Assembly (NCBI RefSeq): GCF_028369105.1
Contig: NZ_JAQNDO010000001.1
Coordinates: forward strand, 6,480,501-6,544,500
Reading direction: 5' to 3'
From: Polyangium mundeleinium
GTDB lineage: Bacteria > Myxococcota_A > Polyangia > Polyangiales > Polyangiaceae
DNA: 64,000 nucleotides
Under the pieces are notes generated by a model. The model did not search any database and was not told the DNA's origin. It saw only the letters and a program-made list of their open reading frames with translations. The position numbers and the translations under genes are program-made. Positions 58,043-64,000 of this stretch are shown here, piece by piece. Every line of letters starts with the position of its first letter. The first letter of the stretch is position 1.

Positions 58043-61000
58043 TCAGCGGCTCTGCGACAAACGACGAAGCTCCGCGAGGAGCACGCGAGCCGCCTTCAGA
58101 TCCGCGGTCTCAAAGCCCTCCGTGAACCAACCATAGACCCCCTCCAACATCCTCCGCGCCTCGTCGATCTGGCCCTGGGTCCGCAGGATGCGAGAGAGCG
58201 CCATCGTGGCGCGCAGCGCCGGCATCCGCGCGCTCTGCCCACAGGCGACGTCCATTGCCTTGCGAAAGTGATGCTCCGCTTCACCCATCGCCCCGGTGCC
58301 CTGCGCGAGCAGGTACGTGCCCGATAACCGGTGCAGCTCGGCCACGTAATAAAATTCGCGCAACTCCGCTGCGAGCGCCAGGCCCTGTCGGAGGCGCGCG
58401 AGCGCGTCGCCGAACCTGCCCACAGCGGCCTCGGACTCTGCGACCAGTGAGCTCCAATAGGGCATGGCCGTCTGCCCACTGGAGGCTTGGAGCATCGAGA
58501 GGCAGCGCGATCCCGCTTCCACGTCGTGTTCGACCCACGCGACCAGGGCGGTGCCGAGGATCCTCCAAGGCGCGAGGCCCATTCGTTCGCCGACCTCGAT
58601 GATCTCGGTTGCCAGCTCTCGGACATGCTCCGGCTCGCGCCGATACTGCCGAAGGCCGGCAAGGTACACCAACGCGAGGCCGAGGCTATTGGCATGCTCG
58701 ATCTCACGCGCCCGCGCGAGGGCGGCCATGCCCTGCGCGAGTGCTCGCTCCGGATAACCCAGCAGCCAGAACAGCAGGGAGAGGACCGATTGGGCATGGA
58801 CCTTGGGATCGGTACCGAGCGTCACGGCATACTGGTGGTGCTCCGCGGGGTCGTACAGCATCAGGGCGCGCTCCAGGCTGACCCGAGCCTCCTCCAATCG
58901 GCCAGCAAAAAAGAGGCACTTTCCCAGCGCGATCCATGCGGCTGCCTGCTGCGCTGGCTCTTGGTTGCGCTCCGCGGCGACGAGCAACTGCTGCGCCATC
59001 GGCATGGGCTGATTGTCGTTTCCTAGATTATGATGATAAAGAAACTGCGCCCATGACGTGATAAACGCGAGCGGATGGTCCCCCATCAGGTCCAGGATCT
59101 CCTGGGAGCGCCGCGCGACCGATGCTGGCTCCGGGGCCGCGTTGCCGCGCGTGGCCATCAGCGCAGGCATCAGGAGCCCATTCAGCTCGAGCTCGACGGT
59201 CGAGCGCTCCCGTGCGTCCTCGATGGCGGGGAGCCAGTCGATCGCCTCCGTGGCGAGCTCGATCGCCTCCCGGTTGGCCGACCGCTGCATCGCACCCATC
59301 ACCGCCTTCTGCGCATATCCGAGGGCCCGCCGTTTCTGATCCGAAGCCGCGAGGTGATAGGCGAAAAGCTCGGGCTGCACCTCGGGGACGTCGGGAAACT
59401 TCTCCTCCAGCGCCGCGGCAATCCGCGCGTGCACCTCCCTTCGTGATCGCTTCAGCATCGACTCGTACGCCGCGTCCCGCACCAGCACGTGCTTGAACAA
59501 GTACACCGGGTTTTTCAGCCGCCGCTTGCAGTGGACGAGATCCGAGGCCACGAGCTGGTCGAGGTGCTCGCGCAGCTCGTCGGGCTCGATCGGGTCGACC
59601 GCGCTGAGGAGATCAAGCGAAAATTCCCGGCCGATCGCCGCGGCCACCTGGGCCGTCTCCTTGGCCTTGCCGAGCCGGTCGAGCCGCGCCATGAGCAGAT
59701 CCCGCAGCGTGCTCGGAATGCTGAGATCCGAGAGCCGTCCGGCGAGGTGATAACAACCCGCCTGCTCCACGAGCGCGCCGGACTCGATCATCATCCGCAC
59801 GAGCTCCTCCACGAAGAGCGGCACCCCGTCGGTGCGGTCGGCGATGCAGTCGAGCACCTCCGGCGGCAACGAACGCCCCGCGGTCACCGTCGCGGCCAGT
59901 TGCTCCACCTCGGAACGATCGAGGCGCTCGAGCTTCACGTGGTGCACCGCGGCGGGCGACCAGCGCGCCATGAGCTCGGGGCGCGCGCAAAAAAGGGCAA
60001 ACACGCGGGCCGACGCGAGCTCGCCCGTGAGCTGGGTCAGCAGTTCGAGCGTGCTCGGGTCCGCCCAGTGCACGTCCTCCACCACGAACACGAGCGGCTC
60101 CCGCTCGGCCATCTCGAAGAGCAACAAAAGGACGGCGTTGCGCGTCAGCTCCCGCAACCACCGCGGCGAGACGTGGAGCGGCGGCCACCGATCGGGGAGC
60201 GGGATCGAAAGAAGCGACGCGAAAACGGGCATGGCCTCGACGAGATCGAATCCATATTTCGTGAGCAGCGCCTCCAGCCCCTCCGCGCGGTCCTCGGCGG
60301 CCGCCTCTCGCCCCGACGAGAGGAGCCGCATCAAGGTGTCGATGATCGGGTAAAAGGGGCTGTTCATCGTGTGCGGCGTGCACCGGCACTCGATCCACGT
60401 ATGCGTCTCGCCGCGGATACACTCCCGCAACTCGCGCACCAGGCGGGACTTTCCGATGCCTGCCTCGCCGCTCAGGACGACGGCCTGCCCCGCGCCGTCG
60501 AGCACCCGGCGAAAGCGCTCCAGCAACGTCTCGATCTCCCGCGTGCGCCCGACGAGCGGAGCCGCCCGTTCGCCCTCCGGCGGCCCCTGCTGGAGCAGGT
60601 ACAGCTCCACGGGGGCCGTGGCGTTGTCGAGCCGCTGCTCGCCGCCCTCATCGAAGGCGAAGTGGCCGCGGAGCAGCCGGTAGGTCTCCCCGCTGACCAC
60701 GATGGCCCCGGACTGCGCCAGCAAGCTGAGGCGGTACGCGAGCTTCGGCGTCGCCCCGATGATACGCCCGGGGCCCGTGCTCGCCGGCTCGCGCAGCTCG
60801 CGCGCGACGACCATGCCCGTGTGCATGCCGACCCGGAGCTCGGCGCGCACCCCGCGCCCAGCCTCGAGCGCCACGCTTTGCCGGCGGATCTCCTCCATCG
60901 CGTCGAAGGCCGCCTGCGCCGCTCGCCGGGCGTCGTCGTCCCGCGCGGTGGGGTAACCGAAATAAAAAAGCACCGCCCCCCCGAGCGCCCCCGCGACGTG

Positions 61001-62122
61001 CCCGCCGCGCGCCCGCGCGATCCGGACGCACGCCTCCTGCTGGGCGCCGAGGATCTGGTCGAGCTCTTCAAGCTCCACGGCGCCGGGCTTCACGCTCACG
61101 ACCGTGAGCGTGAGGCACACAGCCGTGATCTGCCGCCGCTCCCCTTCGATCAGCCGCGCGCGCCCCTCGACGCTGCCCTCCGGACTGTCGCTGTCGAGGG
61201 GCGGGCCCCGGACCGGGGTCGCCGGCCCCGCCGTCCAGACGCTCGGCGCGAGATCGCTGAGATCGAGGCCCTCGAGCTCGCGCAACAGCTTCTCCGCCGT
61301 CACGTCACGCGCGGCCGGGTCCTTCTGGGTCACGCGCCGGAGCAAACGCCCGAGCGGGTGGTCCGCGATCCCCGCGGGGATACGAATGGGCTCCGGCGCG
61401 AGCTGCGCGGCCATCACCTCGGCCACCGTCGCGCCCTCGACCGCCCGCCTGCCGGTGAGGCATTCCAGGAACACGAGCCCCCACGCATAAAGATCCGATC
61501 GTCGGGTCAGGGGCAACCCGCGGAGCTGCTCGGGCGCCGCATAGGCGGGCGTCCCGAGCGACTCGAGGCTCATCGGGATCCGGCTCCCGTCGCCGCGGGC
61601 CTCCTCCAGGAGCGCTCCGACGCCGAAATCGAGCACGAGCACGTTTCGCCGCGCGCCGGTGGTGGTCACGAGGAGGTTTTCGGGCTTGAGATCCCGATGC
61701 ACCACGCCGCTCGCATGCGCGCAGGCGAGGGCGTCGAGGACCTGCAGCATGAAGTGCTGCGCCTCGATCGGGTTCAGGCTGCCCTCTTCGGCGAGCACCT
61801 TCGCGAGGACCTTCCCGGGCACGAACTCGAACACCGAGTACACGAGCCCACCGTCGGCTCGCCCCGAATCGAGCAGATGCACGATGTTCGGGTGGTGCAT
61901 CTGCGCGCAGATGTGCACCTCGCGCAGGAAGCGGGCGATTCTCTTGTCGTGGAGGGGCCCCCTCAGGTCCTCCGGGATCCGGAGCACTTTCACGGCGACC
62001 GCCTGGAGGGTGGTCCGTTGCCGTGCCTTGTACACGGTGGCGAACGCGCCCTCCTTCAGCGTCTCGAGGAGCTCGTAGCGCCCGGCGAGCGCCGCGCTGA
62101 CCGCCGTTGTCCTTCCGCCCAT
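58043..62122 (-). CDS. TOMM system kinase/cyclase fusion protein
   Basis: 1,359 residues. Kinase (about 14-275): EGAFATVYKA, K45, HRDLKPEN (142-149), DFG (165-167), with Lys replacing the first Gly of the P-loop. A cyclase-homology domain (about 330-520) starts GERRQITAVCLTLTVV and lacks the first catalytic Asp, then FYFGYPT and LRVGMHTGMV. An AAA_16 ATPase (about 530-870) has Walker A GEAGIGKSRL and Walker B LVFVVEDVHWAD. The rest is a TPR-type helical array. Length and order agree with the family I recall as TIGR03903, found in TOMM loci of Sorangium and Burkholderia beside the fused cyclodehydratase. GGGGGAGC precedes the ATG. It may sense or control production; its exact role is not known to me. 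Confidence 0.9.
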   Translation of the reverse strand: MGGRTTAVSAALAGRYELLETLKEGAFATVYKARQRTTLQAVAVKVLRIPEDLRGPLHDKRIARFLREVHICAQMHHPNIVHLLDSGRADGGLVYSVFEFVPGKVLAKVLAEEGSLNPIEAQHFMLQVLDALACAHASGVVHRDLKPENLLVTTTGARRNVLVLDFGVGALLEEARGDGSRIPMSLESLGTPAYAAPEQLRGLPLTRRSDLYAWGLVFLECLTGRRAVEGATVAEVMAAQLAPEPIRIPAGIADHPLGRLLRRVTQKDPAARDVTAEKLLRELEGLDLSDLAPSVWTAGPATPVRGPPLDSDSPEGSVEGRARLIEGERRQITAVCLTLTVVSVKPGAVELEELDQILGAQQEACVRIARARGGHVAGALGGAVLFYFGYPTARDDDARRAAQAAFDAMEEIRRQSVALEAGRGVRAELRVGMHTGMVVARELREPASTGPGRIIGATPKLAYRLSLLAQSGAIVVSGETYRLLRGHFAFDEGGEQRLDNATAPVELYLLQQGPPEGERAAPLVGRTREIETLLERFRRVLDGAGQAVVLSGEAGIGKSRLVRELRECIRGETHTWIECRCTPHTMNSPFYPIIDTLMRLLSSGREAAAEDRAEGLEALLTKYGFDLVEAMPVFASLLSIPLPDRWPPLHVSPRWLRELTRNAVLLLLFEMAEREPLVFVVEDVHWADPSTLELLTQLTGELASARVFALFCARPELMARWSPAAVHHVKLERLDRSEVEQLAATVTAGRSLPPEVLDCIADRTDGVPLFVEELVRMMIESGALVEQAGCYHLAGRLSDLSIPSTLRDLLMARLDRLGKAKETAQVAAAIGREFSLDLLSAVDPIEPDELREHLDQLVASDLVHCKRRLKNPVYLFKHVLVRDAAYESMLKRSRREVHARIAAALEEKFPDVPEVQPELFAYHLAASDQKRRALGYAQKAVMGAMQRSANREAIELATEAIDWLPAIEDARERSTVELELNGLLMPALMATRGNAAPEPASVARRSQEILDLMGDHPLAFITSWAQFLYHHNLGNDNQPMPMAQQLLVAAERNQEPAQQAAAWIALGKCLFFAGRLEEARVSLERALMLYDPAEHHQYAVTLGTDPKVHAQSVLSLLFWLLGYPERALAQGMAALARAREIEHANSLGLALVYLAGLRQYRREPEHVRELATEIIEVGERMGLAPWRILGTALVAWVEHDVEAGSRCLSMLQASSGQTAMPYWSSLVAESEAAVGRFGDALARLRQGLALAAELREFYYVAELHRLSGTYLLAQGTGAMGEAEHHFRKAMDVACGQSARMPALRATMALSRILRTQGQIDEARRMLEGVYGWFTEGFETADLKAARVLLAELRRLSQSR

Positions 62123-62253
62123 CTCGCCCGCTCCCCCTGGGAACGCCCGTTCGGGTTGTCCCTCTCGCCGAGCATGGGGTGCCCCAAACGAGAATGGGGG
62201 CTACGAACCACAGTCCGCGTTGAGGAAGTCGGCGGGAAAGCGGGGGGCGTCGC

Positions 62254-63987
62254 TCAGCAGCTCACGCGCGGGCCGCGTTCGCGGCCCTTCGAGCGCCCGC
62301 CCGATCGACGACGAGCGAACAGCAGCGCCGCGAGCAACGCGCTGAGGCCCGTACCGCTGGCGGTGGGGGCCGCCGACTCGACACGGCAGCCGCAGCTCCC
62401 GGACTCGCCGCTCCCGGGCGCCGCGCCGCCTGCGGACGACGCGCCACCACCCGCCATGACGCCGCCTGCGCCACCCGCGCCGCCGTCGCCACCCGCGCCG
62501 CCGGACCCGACGAAGTTACCGGTGGACGACGAGCTCGTCGCCGAGGGCACATCCACGGCGCATTGACCGGCCTGGCACGCCTCGCCCGGCGGGCACGTCA
62601 CGCCATCGCAGAGGTCGACGCAGTTCCCGGCCTTGCAATGGGTCCCGGCCTCGCACGTCACGCCGAGGCACGCGCTCTCCACGCACTGACCGCTGTCCAC
62701 GTGGCAACTCTCGCCCGTGGCGCACGTCCGGCAGGCGCACCCGGGGATGCAGACGCCGCTCACGCACACCTGGCCCTCCCCGCAGGTCACGCCCGTGCAC
62801 GGGTCCACGCAGTGATCCCCGCTGCAGACCTGGCCCGCGGGGCACACGACACCGGCGCACGGCGCGCGGCACTCGCCGCTGTGACACACCTCGCCCGCCG
62901 GACACACCACGTTCGCGCAGGTCTCCTCGATGCACAGGCTCCCCTTGCACACGAACGACGGCAGGCACGGAAACTCGCCCGACTCGCAGGACGCGACGCA
63001 GGTGCCGCCATTGCACACCGTCTCCGGCGGGCACGTCGCGTCATCGTCGATCAGGCCGTCGCAGTCGTTGTCGATGGCGTCGCACGCCTCGCCCTGGCTG
63101 CCGGGCTGGAGGACGGACTTGCAGACGAGCGTCCCCTGCGCGTCGCAGTCGGAGATGCCCTTCGCGCACGCCCCTTGCGCGCCGGGCACGTCGCAGGGCT
63201 GACCGGCGCCGGGACAGGCGACGCCGGTGAAGCGAAACAGGAAGTCCTCGTAGTCGAGATCGTTGCCGTTGACGCCCGCCGCGCCCGCCGCGTCCATGAA
63301 GTCGAGATCCTCGAAGCCGAGGTAGAACGTGTTGGCGAGCATGTTCGACTTGTAGATGAGATCCGAGTACCAGGGCCCCGGGTTCGAGCAGAGCGTGCAC
63401 GTCACGTTGAACCGGTGCTCGGTGTAGTGATACTGCGTCGCGTTCCCGCTCCCGGTGCCGTTCGGGTTGGGGATCAACACGAAGCCGATGTAGCCCCCCT
63501 TGTAGGCCGGGTTCTCGCGGATCGAGACGGCGCTCAGGTTGAGCTGATCGGGAGGGGGCAGGGCGCCCGAGAAGGGGAACAGGATCTGGATGTCGCTGTT
63601 TGGCGCCGCCACGTTGAGGTTCGCGCCGAGGTCCACGGGCACGTACTTCGGCGGATTGTTGCTCGGGATGGTGTCGTCGACGTTGTACCAGCCGACGGCG
63701 AAATTGGCGCCGCCCCCCTTGGCGATGTACTTGCCGCTGAAGTCGCAGAGCGGCGAGAACACCTGGGGCTCCACGGCGGCGGCCTGCACGACGTCGATCC
63801 CTTCGTTGATGTTGTCGTTGTTGGCCGATCCGTTGATGTAACCGCTGAGGGCAGCGCCTCCATTCACGGGGACGACGGTGCCATTCGGCTGCGTGACGAG
63901 CGCGAACGCCGCCCCGCTCGCGCAGAGGACCGCAGTCCCAATCAAGGAGGAGACGACAGGGAACATGGGAGAGCTCGAACCGAGCAT
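62254..63987 (-). CDS. MYXO-CTERM surface protein with DUF4114 and Cys-rich repeats
   Basis: 577 residues. Sec signal peptide (VSSLIGTAVLCASGAAFA). The next ~240 residues form a beta-rich domain with the DUF4114 pattern GGYIGFVLIPN, NTFYLGFEDLDF and DYEDFLFRF. A MopE-type CDAIDNDCDGLIDDD and about eight 'C.g..C..G.C' Cys-rich repeats follow, such as CPAGEVCHSGEC. The C-terminus is CGCRVESAA, then a hydrophobic helix and ARRR, the MYXO-CTERM sorting signal, so it is lipid-linked or surface-displayed through the myxosortase pathway. AAAGGA lies just before ATG 63987. It could be an adhesin or a metal-binding surface protein; the function is unknown. Confidence 0.9.
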   Translation of the reverse strand: MLGSSSPMFPVVSSLIGTAVLCASGAAFALVTQPNGTVVPVNGGAALSGYINGSANNDNINEGIDVVQAAAVEPQVFSPLCDFSGKYIAKGGGANFAVGWYNVDDTIPSNNPPKYVPVDLGANLNVAAPNSDIQILFPFSGALPPPDQLNLSAVSIRENPAYKGGYIGFVLIPNPNGTGSGNATQYHYTEHRFNVTCTLCSNPGPWYSDLIYKSNMLANTFYLGFEDLDFMDAAGAAGVNGNDLDYEDFLFRFTGVACPGAGQPCDVPGAQGACAKGISDCDAQGTLVCKSVLQPGSQGEACDAIDNDCDGLIDDDATCPPETVCNGGTCVASCESGEFPCLPSFVCKGSLCIEETCANVVCPAGEVCHSGECRAPCAGVVCPAGQVCSGDHCVDPCTGVTCGEGQVCVSGVCIPGCACRTCATGESCHVDSGQCVESACLGVTCEAGTHCKAGNCVDLCDGVTCPPGEACQAGQCAVDVPSATSSSSTGNFVGSGGAGGDGGAGGAGGVMAGGGASSAGGAAPGSGESGSCGCRVESAAPTASGTGLSALLAALLFARRRSGGRSKGRERGPRVSC

Positions 63988-64000
63988 GGGATCCTTTCCG

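Overview
The window is very GC-rich, tightly packed DNA from a large-genome member of the Myxococcota, most likely Polyangiales/Sorangium-like (inference). The signs are six eukaryotic-like Ser/Thr kinases fused to sensor, AAA, cyclase-like or histidine-kinase modules, a MYXO-CTERM surface protein, Cys-rich 'NGCEAD' repeats, a sigma factor of the Myxococcales family-1 type, an FHA-sigma54 activator and many lipoproteins. I see no rRNA or tRNA genes, CRISPR array, integrase, insertion sequence or replication origin.

Layout. 1-2.6 kb: 3' end of a STAS regulator, a GH75-type chitosanase-like lipoprotein and an FAD-linked oxidase. 2.6-8.6 kb (minus strand): a small unknown protein, VOC protein, WYL regulator, DUF1993 protein, MFS exporter and a rifampin-phosphotransferase-like enzyme, with a divergent TetR regulator at 8.65 kb. 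9.9-15.5 kb: giant Ser/Thr kinase-AAA-GAF-histidine kinase. 15.5-16.2 kb: non-coding stretch with an 85-bp tandem repeat. 16.2-22.7 kb: fatty-acid-hydroxylase-like protein, four lipoproteins (one a di-haem cytochrome) and an AhpD-like protein. 23.07-27.79 kb: a compact three-gene operon (winged-helix protein, AAA+ ATPase, PD-(D/E)XK nuclease fused to an FtsK motor). 27.8-31.8 kb: receptor Ser/Thr kinase followed by two exported proteins. 32.2-37.2 kb: a cis-prenyltransferase/terpene-synthase-like fusion, a LuxR regulator and an FHA-sigma54 activator, preceded by a good -24/-12 promoter match. 37.2-44.5 kb: a second giant hybrid kinase, divergent from a REC-STAS regulator. 44.6-46.5 kb: TetR-cytochrome P450 operon with a 40-bp palindromic operator. 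46.6-52.3 kb: lipoprotein, sigma factor and a divergent zinc-finger/kinase/TPR protein. 52.3-62.1 kb: a TOMM (thiazole/oxazole-modified peptide) locus with a kinase-cyclase protein, fused cyclodehydratase/YcaO, amidohydrolase, precursor peptide and the large TOMM kinase/cyclase protein. 62.3-64 kb: MYXO-CTERM protein.

The three places most worth attention are the nuclease-FtsK operon (defence-like or DNA-transport module, unknown to me), the cis-prenyltransferase/terpene-cyclase fusion under probable self-encoded sigma54 control, and the TOMM locus, whose precursor has an export-signal-like extension and only a single Cys in its putative core. Everything here comes from reading the sequence by eye and from remembered family features; no database search or structure prediction was run.
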